From: Beverwykella pulmonaria
Lineage: Eukaryota > Ascomycota > Dothideomycetes > Pleosporales > Melanommataceae
Direction of reading: 5' to 3'
Assembly (NCBI GenBank): GCA_001599595.1
Contig: BCHH01000010.1
Span: 1,175,392 to 1,239,391 of the forward strand
DNA: 64,000 nucleotides
Shown: piece after piece, positions 20,832 through 32,257 of the stretch
How positions within the stretch are numbered: position 1 is the first letter of the stretch
Layout: each line of letters starts with the position of its first letter
Made by a program: the position numbers and the translations under genes
Notes under the pieces: generated by a model
Databases searched by the model: none
What the model was told of the DNA's origin: nothing
What the model saw: the letters and a program-made list of their open reading frames with translations, nothing else

Positions 20832-21658
20832 CGCTATCACTCCGTATAGGAGGGGGGCCTGTAGACAAACTGCTAGAGCTCCCATAATAAAATATCTCGC
20901 TAAGATGCCGCAAGGCGTTGGGTCTTGACTGCCACTTCGGCCCAGTCAAGTGGCGTTTCACCCGCACGCAGAGCTGACCCTACAGTAGCCGAAGGCTAGT
21001 AAAATACCAGCCAAATGCACAATCCAGGGCCCTTAGACGCATTCTCTTTGTTTACTACTCTCTAAGTCCTGTACCTTTGTAGAAGGGATCTAGGACAACT
21101 GCCATTGTCTAGGCTAAAGAGATGCAATTAACACGACTTTAGAGTAGGGCTGGCGCTACTATAGCTGTAAGCCTCTTTTAGACTAGAACTGTTGAAATTT
21201 GGAATTTACTCTATTCCAACATTATGCCATTGCTGTAGTGGCCACCTCACAACCTATCGCCTGCATCAGCTTGAGTAGCGTGGCCTCAAGTGCAGCGCGT
21301 GCGCTAGACTATTAAGCCTAGATGCGCCGCCTGCATGGAACGCCAGCAATTCTTCCTCACGGCAAATACCGTCATATGCATAACAAAAAAAGTAGAAGCA
21401 ACTCCTCTATACTCCTTGCAGCTACTCCCGCCAATTAAGCCCCAGCAACCTCCTTCTAGGAATTTTTGGTCATTCAATGGCTACGTACCAGCCTGCTCCT
21501 GGCCTTGCTAGATAGCAGGGGCTAAACCTTGGAGATGCACAATTCTGCGGGTGCTAAAGAGGAGCCTGACCAATTTGGTGAGCGGCTGAAGTGAAAGCGG
21601 TTTTGTTAATCATTCGATGCTCCTCTCGGCCAACATGGCTGGTATCCTGTCCGACGTG
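20832..21658 (-). repeat. Right terminal inverted repeat of the large element
   Basis: Reverse complement of 16699-17472. It carries an extra stretch of about 45 bp near 21398-21445 that the left arm lacks; this accounts for most of the length difference. Confidence 0.85.
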
Positions 21659-22193
21659 TACTTCTCGCTACGTGGTGAGGGATATTAGAGCTTTTATTGA
21701 TAAATAAATATTCTATGGCTATCTGACTCTAGGATCCTAGCTTTTCTTTGGGTTTTGCTTCGTGGTCGTCGTGCAATACGTTGATTCGTTGATGCCGTCA
21801 ATCGCCAAATTATCAATCCACCCCTGTTTTTTCAGGACATGCAAGACCTATCTTAAATTCAGATGTTTGAGAAGAGAGCTTGACCATTAAAGAAATTTTT
21901 CTGAGCCATGAAGTTTGATTTGACTGGAGGAAAATGCTTTCTGAGAGTTTCGCCGTCGGCTGATTGACTGGATGACAAAGCGCGGTATTGAATGGTACTC
22001 TTCTCTAGCCATCCGTCTATGGGGTATTATTCCTTTTTAAGAATCAGCCATCACGTGCCCAGTTTCATTGTTTCCACCGTGTCCTTTGGTGCCGGGCATC
22101 CCACACCGTTTATCGCTGCACCTCAAAGCCCTTAACACCACCACTATAGCCAACCAATATGGACAAGGCCAGCCGAGTATTATCTCAAACAGA
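21659..22193. other. Spacer between transposon nest and NLR relic
   Basis: No gene, RNA or repeat was recognised. It is AT-rich. Confidence 0.5.
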
Positions 22194-23136
22194 ACATGTG
22201 CGACTTACAGCCTGGGACTTTGAGAAGCGAGGTTGATGAAGGAAGGATTACAAGCTATCTGTCGCCTGAAGTGCAGTACGCTTGCCGTTACTAGGTGTAT
22301 CATCTTAAGCAGAGCCAGCGCTACGATGGCGACGAGGCCATTCCAGATACGTTCCTCCAGAAACACTTCCTTTACTAGCTAGAAGCAATAAGTCTAATTA
22401 GAGAGACGAACAAATGTGTTTCCTTGCTAGAAACACTTTCTACGCTAGTTAAGGTAAGGCTTACTTTCTTCTAGCGCTGTGTTGCTAACATGCAATACAG
22501 GCATCAAACAGTGCACTTTCTGCATTTCTCCAAGACGCTCAACAATTTACTCTTCAATTTTGACATATACTCCAAGATGCTACTCTACAAATATATTCTT
22601 TGGCTCTTGTATTTGCCCCAGAAGCAAGTATAGTACGGAAAGCTTTTATACATCAGATGCCAGGGTGGATTAAGTCATTGTCAAAAAGGGAAGACGACTG
22701 GGATGCTTGCCGCAGCGTGCTCGAGGGCCATACCTCGTACGTCAGGGCCGTCGCCTTCTCGCCAGACGGCCAGCTGGTCGCGTCCACCTCCTCCGACAAG
22801 ACAATGCAGGTGTGGGAGGCGGCGACGGGGTCGTGCCGCAGCGTGCTCGAGGGCCATACAGAGTACGTCAGCGCCGTCGCCTTCTCGCCAGACGGCCAGT
22901 ATATCCAAACAAATTGGGGTAATATTCCTTTGCACTTGCCTACTACGCCATCGCCCTCGTTCCAAAGAGCGCAGCCGTCTGATATCTTTGTACAAGACCA
23001 GTGGATTTCTTTAAACCAACAGCAGTTGCTATGGCTTCCTTCTGAATATCGACCGACTTGCGCTACAGTCAACAGAAACACAGTCTTTTTAGGGCATTTT
23101 TCAGGTCGTACTACGCTTCTTGAATTTCGTACATAG
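22194..23136 (+). pseudogene. NACHT-WD40 (HET-E-like NLR) pseudogene, 3' remnant
   Basis: From 22194 the frame reads MCDLQPGTLRSEVDEGRITS, then LSPEVQYACRY, a TAG, VYHLKQSQ..., FLQKHFLY, a TAG, LEAISLI...LLETLSTLVK. An intron (about 22453-22500, GTAAGG...ACAG) follows, then ASNSALSAFLQDAQQF, a TGA, and SLALVFAPEASIVRKAF into two WD40 repeats (CRSVLEGHTSYVRAVAFSPD and CRSVLEGHTEYVSAVAFSPD), ending ...LEFRT with TAG near 23134. This is the linker, WD40 and tail of fungal NLR proteins that act in self/non-self recognition. The stops stand at the conserved Trp positions (TGG to TAG) and the NACHT part is missing, so it is inactive. The two WD40 units are nearly identical, as is usual for these fast-evolving arrays, and only two remain. 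Confidence 0.8.
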
Positions 23137-23894
23137 GCCTTGTACACACTCTCTTTATCTTATTATATATTTCTTTTTTCAATCTCTATTTCATAGAGGG
23201 GGCAGTGGCCATGCACACAGCCTAGCAGCTAAAAATAGTCAACACGTGACTTTTCATAGATAGGAAACCCAGCATCCACCGACCTGCAGCTATCGCAAAG
23301 TGTGACACGCGCTCGATCCTAGAGATCAGCCATTCTTCGGAGGCGCGTTTCGGCCAAGGGAGAGGTTCCAGAACCCTTCGCTGCTTTTCATTCGGTTTGG
23401 ATGCCTTGGGACGAGTCGTTCGGGCGGTTTGGGGCTTCCCTTCTGGCCGATGTGTGCTGGTCTGAGATTCCAATGCATTTACATTGACCCGCGACTGCGG
23501 ACTTGGCTAGGAGTTCGGGACTGCCATATTGGTTCCGGACTCTGTGTCAGTCTAGGGAATCAGATTACGGGTGGACCTAACATTGTGATTTTACTTTGAG
23601 AGTTCCGACGATTCTATCAGTCAGGCGCTAACCGCTGGGGTGGAAAGTTGTCGCTTTAAGCCGCCCGCGTTGTGATAGCAATTTTTGGCTTTTCTGAGCT
23701 AGAGTAGGAGCAGAAACAGGTGCGGAGATAACGTGAGCGATGTGCGGGTTGCCAGACGTTGATTACAATAGTGATATATAATTGATGTAGATGAGTGATG
23801 GTATCGCTACCGACTCTACTGTGCTGAGAAACAAAGCCTACCTTCTTCCCATACAACAAGTCGGCAAGCGCAAAATTAAGTGCACGTGTAACCG
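23137..23894. other. Intergenic, no gene seen
   Basis: No feature can be supported; the 83-codon minus-strand frame at 23222-23473 has no recognisable domain. Confidence 0.5.
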
Positions 23895-24846
23895 CTAATG
23901 TTCGAAGGCGCCATTGCTCAACTCTCGCTCATACTCGAGATCGGGCTGGAACTCCCAGTATAAGCTTTCCGGGTCGCTTGCCATTTTGAAAGTAAAGGCC
24001 GCCGCTTCATCATCGACTATAATCTTCTGGAGCCCGTTCGCGGCAGCGGCTTCGACCATTAGTTGGATCTCGCATGAGCGTTCCATAAGAGTATATAGGT
24101 ACGCGGCTTCGTCGACGGTGCCTCCGACCGTCTAATGGCTCGTAAGTCAGGTGACTTCCAACCAATCGAGAAGGATGTCTTACCAGCAGTCCATGGTTCT
24201 TGAGGATCATTCCCTTGCCTTTCGGCCCTAGAGCAGCTGCCAGGCGCTTACCTTCCGCTTCATTTAACACCACACCACCAAATTCCTCGTAGACGGCCTG
24301 GGCCTCGCCGTAAAAGTATGTAACATCCTGATTGATCATCTCCAGCCGCTTGCCAAACGCACTCCACGCCTTCCCGCCTTTTCCATGACAGTGACACGCC
24401 GCGTGTACGTCAGGTCGCGCTTTGTGTACAGCAGAGTGTATCAGGAACCCCGCCGCATTGGCTGGCCGAGTCTTGTTCCCTCCTACAACCTTCCCATCGT
24501 AGTCCACAAGCACCATATCCGAGGCTTTCAGTGTCGCGAAATGCTTGCCCAGCGGGTTTGTCCAGAATGTGTGAGGATGCTCGGGGTCGCGCACGCTGAT
24601 GTGGCCAGACATGCCCTCGGTAAAGCCCTTGCGCGCGAAGACGCGGAAAGCCCCCGCCATGTGATTGAGAATCCATGATCTGTGCTTGTCGAAGTCCGAG
24701 AACAGAGGGATGCCAGGCAGACAGACGCCCTGCGAGATGGCTTGGAGCGGCGTGAGCTCTTTCGTGGGGTTCTCCTTCAACGTGGGCACGAGCTGCTTGG
24801 ATTCGGGGGTGGAGATGGGCTCAGCGGGGATAGCCGAGGGCGCCAT
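23895..24846 (-). CDS. Class II aldolase/adducin domain protein
   Basis: Exon 1 24846-24184 and exon 2 24131-23895, separated by a 52-bp intron (GTAAGA...TTAG), give 299 residues. The class II aldolase/adducin fold is evident: the phosphate-binding loop with GMSGHISVRDP, the metal-binding cluster HSAVHKARPDVHAACHCHG and the third His in ILKNHGLL followed by TVGGTVDEA. These zinc-binding His residues are all present, so it could be catalytic (aldol cleavage or epimerase-type chemistry), though fungal homologues are poorly characterised and the substrate is unknown. An N-terminal region of about 40 residues precedes the domain. The second exon supplies the helix that includes YTLMERSCEIQLM. Confidence 0.92.
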
Positions 24847-26247
24847 TGTGAGTGATAGATCGTATGTGGAGGGTAGAAGGAGTTCTACCTGCTGTGATGA
24901 GTGATGAAAGAACAGAGTAAAGTTAATGATAGTCGGTCAGATCAATAGCTTTGCTATATTAAGCTGGCGCAGGGTGCTTGGTGCGAAGAACGGGACGCGA
25001 ATTCCAATACGTTTCCGAGTCTTTCATGATCAGGAAAGTCCTCCCGGATAACGTTAGTGGGGGAGGAGAATGATTTGTGTTGAGAAAACATTGATAAGTT
25101 CGCGCGCCCTACGTGACATGATTGAAGCGGGGCAAGCAAACGCGTTAAACGCCATCTCACTTGGGCGTGGGGGAGTTGACATGACTGAGGCATCACCCTG
25201 AGCGCATGCTGTCGCCCTCAATGAGTTCTGCTGCAAGATGGTAAGTGTCAGGCAAGAGCAAAAGGTAGCCAAATCATGGTTGACGTGCGACGTGTGTGAG
25301 AGAGTGTGGCGCTGTGGCTGTGGCTGTGGCTCAAGTGCGTGGCGCATAGTCTGTGTCTAATATTCCTCTTTCTATCCCGTTCCTTATTGCACACCACCAT
25401 GGAATGCATAAAACGTTATTCGCACTTCACAAGCTCACTCTTCACCACTCAGTCTCTTCGCGTCTCTACGTCAGGTATCGAGGCTCTCTCCTTTATCCGT
25501 CTTTAGCGCTCACTTGTCAACAAGCTCTCTCGTCGGCCGTCCAAAATAGACTCGTCCACCCAACTCTTCAGCTGATGACTTCATATTGTTCTTTTTGTTC
25601 ATCCTCCATTCTTAGCGCTGATACAAAATTCTTCGTGCTCACTATCCAACCCCATGGGCTCGTACCCTGATCGCAAGTTTTTTCTGATCCTCACCGATCT
25701 CACGTGCATAGCAAAATGTTAGCTACGAGGAGCCATTGCGGGCCATGATGCCTCGAATACCGTCTCCCAGCAGATACAAATGGATGTTGTAGAAGAAGAT
25801 GAAGCCTACTGTCCTACTGCGATCTGGGTTCTCACGCTAATATGCAGGAAATATTCCCTCGCAGGTGGCATCATACTGAACGCGAAAAAAGGTAAATATG
25901 CATGCAAATTAACTTGCTAACAATAGAAGGGCATTACTTGCCGTAAGCCGGAGAATATAGTGGAGGCCAATTATTGGGAACAGCTGAACGCTCGCAGGTC
26001 TTGGCGAGCTGACCGGTTGGCCTGTGGCTGTGTGGTCTTTGTGCGCACTCGCGCGCAGCTGTGTTGCGCACGAAGCCGATTACTAAAACTATCTGGCCCG
26101 CCATCATCAAATACTCAAACTCTGAAAGTCAAGCGCTTCTTTAGCAGGCTTGATAAAACCTAAACTCGATACGGCCGCTTTAGTCTAGAATATTTTGCCA
26201 CCTACACTTACTTGCGAAGTCCAAGGATCTGCAGCCTGGCCACCAAC
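24847..26247. other. Intergenic, divergent promoters of the aldolase and C2H2 genes
   Basis: No gene is seen. It contains a GTGGCTGTGGCT-type short repeat near 25310-25330 and AT-rich DNA. The aldolase (minus) and the C2H2 gene (plus) are transcribed away from this stretch. Confidence 0.5.
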
Positions 26248-29200
26248 ATGAGCAACTCGAACAACATTGAGCTGCGACGTTCGAATGCAAGAATAGAACG
26301 TGAACCAAAGGTCACAATCGAAGGTAATAAGCCCCATCATATATGTTTCACAAAGCGCTAACAAATCGTGGGTTAGATGCGAGCATACTCACCCAGTACT
26401 CCCTTCCCTTTGCCGAGAAGAAAGATTCTCCCGACGCACCCAAGGGCGTTTTATCGGCTATGGTCGAACGCTCGTTTCTGGTTCCACTCGGCGATTCCAA
26501 CAAGCAGCACTTCCAAGTCGAACCACAGCTATCTAGTTATAAAGTCCCGCAATTATCCGGCCATAATAACGGCGACGACGACGACTCCTTCTACGACCTC
26601 GATGAGCAAAGATGCTCTAGTAACAAAGTCGTGGATCAGTTTATTAACACGCAAGATTGGGCGTTCCTGCGGATGGAACAGCAATACTTTTCCTCTGAAG
26701 TCTTCGACACCTCGATACCCACACGCTGCCCAAGTCTGGCTAGCGGTAGCACCATCAGCAGTCGCAATTCATCTACGAGATCAGCCAAGTCAATCAAGTG
26801 GCCTGGTTCTGAACACCTTTTAGAGAGCCACGAGCAGGTCTCGGATGTGGAGAGACGTCAATGTCCCGTCCCCGGTTGCCACCTGGACTTCAGCAACCTC
26901 AAACTTCACATGTTGATGCATCAAAAGTCTCGTCAAACTGAGCGTTCAGAGAAGTGTCCAGTTAAAACCTGCCAATATCATATAAAGGGGTTCGTCAGAG
27001 CTTACGACAGAATGCGACACACCATCACACACTTCCAAGGAACCCTGGTCTGTGGATTCTGCCCAAGCGCCGGCTCAGCGGCCGAGAAAACATTTGGCAA
27101 TCTAGACGTGTTTTCAAGGCATCTGACCAGCGTTCATGAAGCGAAACAACTTTCACCGGCGAGACTAGGAGAGCTCTATAATACCGGTACTATCAAAAGG
27201 CCACGGAAATCATCAACTGCTGGGCCCATAGCCAACTGTACGCTATGCTCCGAGCCGTTCGACGCCCAGGGTCTTTACGAGCATCTGAGAGGCTGCATTC
27301 TTCGTCAACTCACACGAGACTGTAATGATGCTTCTGATGAGGAATCAGGGTACATTTCAAATCTACACCACACCGAAGAGAACCCACAGAGTGATTCCCT
27401 CATTCGGAGCGAGATACCCATTGAAGGTGGGATTGCCAAATCACTCCCCACTCCCCTCATGGAAAAATGTAAGTTGAACCATCTTATACTACATATTCCC
27501 ACATCCGAGGAGAACAATAAGGGCGGTAAACAGATTCAGGCAAAGGGCAAGAGGATTAGCCTTCCCTAACTAGGACCTTGTGTCTTGTGCATCTGTCAAC
27601 AGACCTCTTCTAGACTCCTAAAAATCCTCCTGTCGACAAACTTTGTTATTTCCCTCGAACACGCGAATATACAGAACACATGATGCTGACAATCGTGTAG
27701 CAACAGCTCATCAATGGAGTTTAGTCTCAGACAGCCTCATAATCTTGCCATCCGATCATGCTATAGTAGAGCACGAAGTTCACCACCAAGAATCTGAACC
27801 ATCCGATACAAAAAACAAGGAAATCGAGGAGCTCACGGCTTCGTCTCGGTGTCTCTCCCTGACATCGTCAAACGGAATAAAATCATCTGAAGAAGAAACA
27901 GATTGGACCGAAGATGATGTTTCGGCAGAGAGTGATACAGAGGCTATGCGAGTTCAACCTGTGCTCTCTCCAATGAAACGACAATTGATTTACAGGGTCA
28001 TGAAGGAATTTCATCGTCTCTTCGAAAACTCCGGTATCCGAGCATGCTATGGCGGAAGTAGCAGCGGAAGTTCACGCGAGTATGTCGATATCTCCTCGAC
28101 CGGAAGCTCTACCGGCAATTCTCCATATATGTCTCGCAAACGAAGTCTCAGTGGTGGTGGCTCAAGACCCCCCAACGATGACAGGAATAATGACGATGAT
28201 CCTCACAAGCGAAGGAGGCCCGACTCTAAATCTCGCGGAAAGGACTCGCTTCCAGAGCGGCGGTTCGCCTGCCCGTACTACAAACGGAACCCCGGACGAC
28301 ACCAAACATTCACCTCTTGCCGTGACCCTGGATTCATTACTGTTGCTCGATTAAAAGAGCATCTCTACCGCCGACATCTCTTACCGATCCAGTGCAACCG
28401 TTGCTGTTCGACATTTGCCAATGAGCCCGCCCTTCGAGAACACCAGCGCGATCCTCGAGGATGCGAAATTCGAGAGCAGATCCCGCTCGAAGGGTTCGAT
28501 AAAGACCAAGAAAGGAAGCTGAAGAGTAAGAAAAGAAGCTTGGTCTCCCAGAGCGAGGAGGATAAGTGGAAGGGTGTCTACCACATCCTCTTCCCAGACG
28601 ACAATGAAGCAGATATGCCATCGCCATTCATTGAATACCAACCTTGCAACACCTCTCTCCCCAGCCAATCGTCCAACATCGCCCACTTTCAAGAATTTTC
28701 GCGTTTGGAGCTACCCCGCCTTGTCCGCCGAACACTCGAGGTCGTGGTGGAGCAGGAATCTCAGCCACTGGAAGAGAAGCTGAAGGAAAGACTGGTCGAT
28801 ATTGTCAAGGAGTGCCAGACTCAGTTAATTTCGATGTTTCACGGAACGAGAGGCACCGTAGATCCTTCGAATGCTCCTAACCTTCTAGCTTTCAATCCTC
28901 CGCAACAGAGACTTGAAACCCCTGTCGACATCTCCTTTCATGGTTTTGATACCGTTCACGAAACTCCTCCCGCTCCCGAACTCACCAACTTTCCACTGGT
29001 CGAGGAGAAAGCCTTGCTAACCGATCCGTGTGCACTCGACTTTGCCAATGCTGAAAAACCTTCGAACACGCACAGCAACTCCGGCTCCCCAGACTCGGGA
29101 TACGACTCCACTTGGACGACCGTCGCAGCTCCCCAAGAAGATGTCTTTGATTTCCCCTTCTTTGGTCAAAATCAATATGCAGATTTTGGAGGGTTTGGTT

Positions 29201-29322
29201 TGCAAGAGTTCCAGAGTTCAAGCGACGGTTTACATGCTGAATTCGATCCAGCCATGTGGTCATTTGTTGATCAGCCGTTTGTGGGAGACATGGTTCCGAG
29301 AACTTCGGATCAAGCTGCTTGA
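26248..29322 (+). CDS. Large C2H2 zinc-finger protein, three-exon model
   Basis: Exons 26248-26323, 26377-27468 and 27701-29322 give about 929 residues. Intron 1 (53 bp, GTAATA...GCTAAC...TTAG) and intron 2 (232 bp, GTAAGT...GTAG) keep frame. Residues about 185-330 hold four Cys2His2-like units (CPVPGC...HMLMH, CPVKTC...H..TH, CGFC...H..SVH, CTLC...H..GC). After a disordered, Ser/Arg-rich region, residues about 570-640 hold the fungal pattern FACPYYKRNP...SC...RLKEHLYRRH followed by QCNRCCSTF...H. It is probably a nuclear nucleic-acid-binding regulator; the target is unknown. The second intron is unusually long, so two genes (26248-27569 and one starting near 27700) remain possible, but the second half has no good ATG of its own for 100 codons, which favours one gene. 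Confidence 0.7.
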
Positions 29323-30634
29323 TGACTCGGCGCTGAGTACTCAAACTCTCTTGTGTCTTTAATTTTCTAGTGGTATGGCATGAAGTGCGCTGGCGTACGC
29401 GATCCGCTACTATATCAAGTGTAACCAATGAAACACAATCATTTATCCGCCCTTACAATTAATCGTGAGCTTAACAAGCTGGACTCCGACTGCTCACTAG
29501 CGCAGTGGTGCAACACGTCATTTCGATCATAAGCCTCCATTAACTCAGAAGAAGTGAAATGGGGCGACTAAATTGCTACATTTCTCTGCTGTATCTGCTA
29601 GCCTTATCCATACCCAATTAGATATAGACTTGTAAAGGCTTTGCAGGCAGTGGCGGAACACGTGACATATTGCCCAATCGCTTCTTGTATGTAACACTAG
29701 CCCCCAGTTGGCAGAACAATATTCTCGAAAATTCTCCAGAAATCTTCTGGGTTTGAAGAAGTCAGCTCGTCGCTGAACAGACTAGTGCGGCGGTAATGGT
29801 AAGTGTAAGAATTGGTAAGCCACTATGGGATACACTTACGGCAGAAATGGTGGCCACAAGGAACCTCAACTAGAGAATTTATCTCTCGGCAGATACTATA
29901 TTCAAATGGGGTAATAATTTTGGCAAAGAATTTGGCCCTACTGGGAAGATTGCTGTTGGAAGCCAAGCTCATGCAGTATAGCGGAGGAAATGGGCCAGGT
30001 AGTTGAGGAAGGTAGAGGCGCTATCTTTAGGCACATGAGATCGTTGAGAAGCGCAGCGGCAGATGAGGTGAGATTGGGAGCGCTCTTAAAGTGATAGGCG
30101 CTACTCCCGTTTAGAGCCAGCACAGATATGCATTCACCTGCTTGGTGCATTGTCTGAACATGCATCAATCGAAGCGATACCAGGATCGGGATCCATAGCC
30201 AGAAAATGCTAATATCTTAATGCCAGATTTTTATTCATACGGACTTGGAGGGTCTGCTTTTGTGAGTAGATACGTACTGACCTTCGCCCTATCCCTTGCT
30301 AGATTGTAAGCTTCTGGTGCTGGTTCAAGCGGAATATTCCAGCAGATATTGATTCTGTAGTTGTTCAAGCTTAGAAAGCCGTATTAGATTGATTTTGGAA
30401 GCAAATGATACACATGACATGTAAGTATCCGGAGATTTGCAATGTTTTAGAAACGGAGTGTTGCAACACAGACTAGATGAAGGAGGGTGAGAAGGATTTG
30501 AAGAGGCGGTGGGACCTCATGAACTGAGCCGAGATTTTAACTTGATCATTAAACTTTAACATTATATACTTGCAGTATATTATATAGCTTTGCTTTCTTC
30601 CTAGACTTGTTCATGGCTCCTCCCTCTACAAGTC
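29323..30634. other. Intergenic, no gene seen
   Basis: AT-rich with no supported feature. Short open frames (29812-30006 plus, 29938-30168 minus) show no domain. Confidence 0.5.
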
Positions 30635-30946
30635 TCAACCTTGCCTTTGCACTACGATATTCGCTTCCCGAAGTCTTTCCCTGATATCTCGCTTACCGAA
30701 GTGTTTTGCATATTTCAGCTTCGATACGAGTCCAGGCACACTGGATTTCCCGACGATCTTTGAATACAATGGCTTGCATTTACGAACGCCATAAAATCCC
30801 TCGCAATCCCACCAGAGCCAATTTCTTGTGTCCAAACTCCGATCCTTCAACGCTGGAAGCGTGTCTATAGTTTTTCGAAATGTGACATACTGTGCTGCTC
30901 TTACAGTGTTCTGCTTCCTCGCCAATAATGGGTACCGAAGTCCCAT
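30635..30946 (-). CDS. Hypothetical protein or orphan exon, 103 codons
   Basis: The frame from 30946 to 30635 has protein-like composition (YVTFRKTIDTLPALKDRSLD, NWLWWDCEGFYGVRK) and is open 13 codons upstream of the ATG before a TAA. No splice-joined upstream exon could be identified and no domain is recognised. It could be a small gene, the last exon of a decayed gene, or chance. It lies 420 bp left of the first UstYa-family gene, on the opposite strand. Confidence 0.3.
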   Translation of the reverse strand: MGLRYPLLARKQNTVRAAQYVTFRKTIDTLPALKDRSLDTRNWLWWDCEGFYGVRKCKPLYSKIVGKSSVPGLVSKLKYAKHFGKRDIRERLREANIVVQRQG

Positions 30947-31365
30947 TATTCCTGCCCTTTCTAGGCGGTAATATTATGGACCAACTGAACTTGAATCGAT
31001 CCAGTCCAAGCCACGAATTTGAGCAATATCTGGCAACTGAGCATGTCTTAGCCACCAGCACAACCTCAGGAATCTGTTGAATAGCGATAACGAAAACATC
31101 GAACGATATAACTAATACGTACCCCTTGTAAGCCCTCATTGCGAAATATGGGCCAAACTAGCGAAATGAGTTGATAGCTAAACACGATATCAGTCCATAA
31201 TGACAAGGTACGCACGTTTCATGCACGGATGGCCCGAGCGATTACTGTGTTGTGGTAAAATACGCGTAAACCGGGGTAATACAACCGTAGCGGAACTTTG
31301 GAATCTCAAATATTTCTTTTAACCTTCATTTTGGATTATTTGTAGATTTTTGCAATATCGCCCCC
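30947..31365. other. Upstream region of the first UstYa-family gene
   Basis: No further feature. A weaker overlapping minus-strand frame (30780-31139) is not supported. Confidence 0.4.
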
Positions 31366-32194
31366 ATGTTTTCAGACTTGTTCAGGGAAAAGCAGATTTT
31401 GTACTCTAGAGTAACCGACTCGGAAGCTTCCTCGAGTTCTGGGTCAGTAGGGGAAAAGAAGCGAAAAACGACATCTGTACTATTTCATATTGTGGGCTTT
31501 CTTGCCACGCTTTCTGTGGGCATCGTGATTGGATACACCGGTTCCAACTTTTCCACAGCAAGCCAATATGGCCTTCCAGGTGCGTCGACAGACAGGCTTT
31601 TCTCCCGGATAATAAAGTGAGCTAAATAATGTAGAACCACTCGGTTCTCTGAGGAAGACATTTCACTACAACCAAACCTTCACACTGTCACCAAGTCCCG
31701 TAACTGAAGAGGCGTGGGACTCCTTATTCCCCCGTAAGTCCTCCACTTCACATTGCTGGCATGTTCAATGTTAATTTATAGAAGGAGGCTTCGGCTTCAT
31801 CCAACACCCTACTCTCGCACGCAACCAAAGCGGCATCGCAGTGTTTCACCAACTACACTGCCTCAACGGGTTGCGAAAACAGTACTATGCCGCCCTCTCT
31901 TCAAACCAGATTCCATTCCACGACAGCAGCACGAAAAGCCAGGTCCAGAGCAGAGACGGAGATGGCGTACAGGTTGATCCGGCGCACGCACGCCATTGCT
32001 TTGACCTGATTCGACAATCCCTCATGTGCGCCGCTGACACGAACATCGAACCGGTGAATGTTAAGCTGGGGGGCATAACAGGGTGGGGCGGTGAGAGAAA
32101 GTGTCGGGATTTTGGGCGTGTGTTTGCGTGGGCGGAGAAGTGGGCGTATATGGATCCAGACCGGGAGATGATCGGTGATAGATCAGGGAACTGA
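31366..32194 (+). CDS. UstYa-family (DUF3328) oxidase-like protein, copy 1
   Basis: Exons 31366-31579, 31635-31733 and 31782-32194, with introns of 55 and 48 bp, give 241 residues. A single membrane helix spans about residues 37-58. The family motifs are intact: HQLHC at 127-131 and HARHC at 173-177 (two HxxHC motifs), followed by LIRQSLMCAADTNIEPV and GWGGERKCRDFGRVFAWAEKW. UstYa-type proteins modify fungal ribosomal peptides, by oxidative cyclisation in ustiloxin, asperipin and cyclochlorotine pathways, and also act in some other clusters. The gene is tail to tail with a second family member, 63 bp between stops. A pair of UstYa-type proteins is typical of RiPP clusters. Substrate is not known. 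Confidence 0.93.
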
Positions 32195-32257
32195 ATTTCA
32201 ATCGAGCATTTGACTTCTTCACATGTTTTTCTTACAATGATGTGACATTCTATGTCC

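Larger units (their letters stand above)
16699..21658. mobile_element. Tc1/mariner-like DNA transposon with about 0.8-kb terminal inverted repeats, filled by nested insertions
   Basis: The sequence from 16699 (CACGTCGGACAGGATACCAG) is repeated in reverse complement ending at 21658 (...GGTATCCTGTCCGACGTG), and TA flanks both outer ends (16697-16698 and 21659-21660), as expected for a Tc1/mariner-type target duplication. The arms are 16699-17472 and 20832-21658. The interior holds a decayed transposase-like helix-turn-helix segment (17645-17890), an interrupted LTR (18270-20041) with two further insertions, and a helicase fragment (about 20115-20412). The whole is not autonomous. Further short inverted homology (GTTCGGAAAT ... 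GGTGGGGCC) at about 17998-18030 and 20594-20616 suggests the original palindrome extended further inward. Confidence 0.75.

Noticed and set aside
27643..29322. Independent gene starting at 27643
   Set aside because: That start is a TTG, not an ATG; splicing from the upstream C2H2 exons keeps frame and is preferred.
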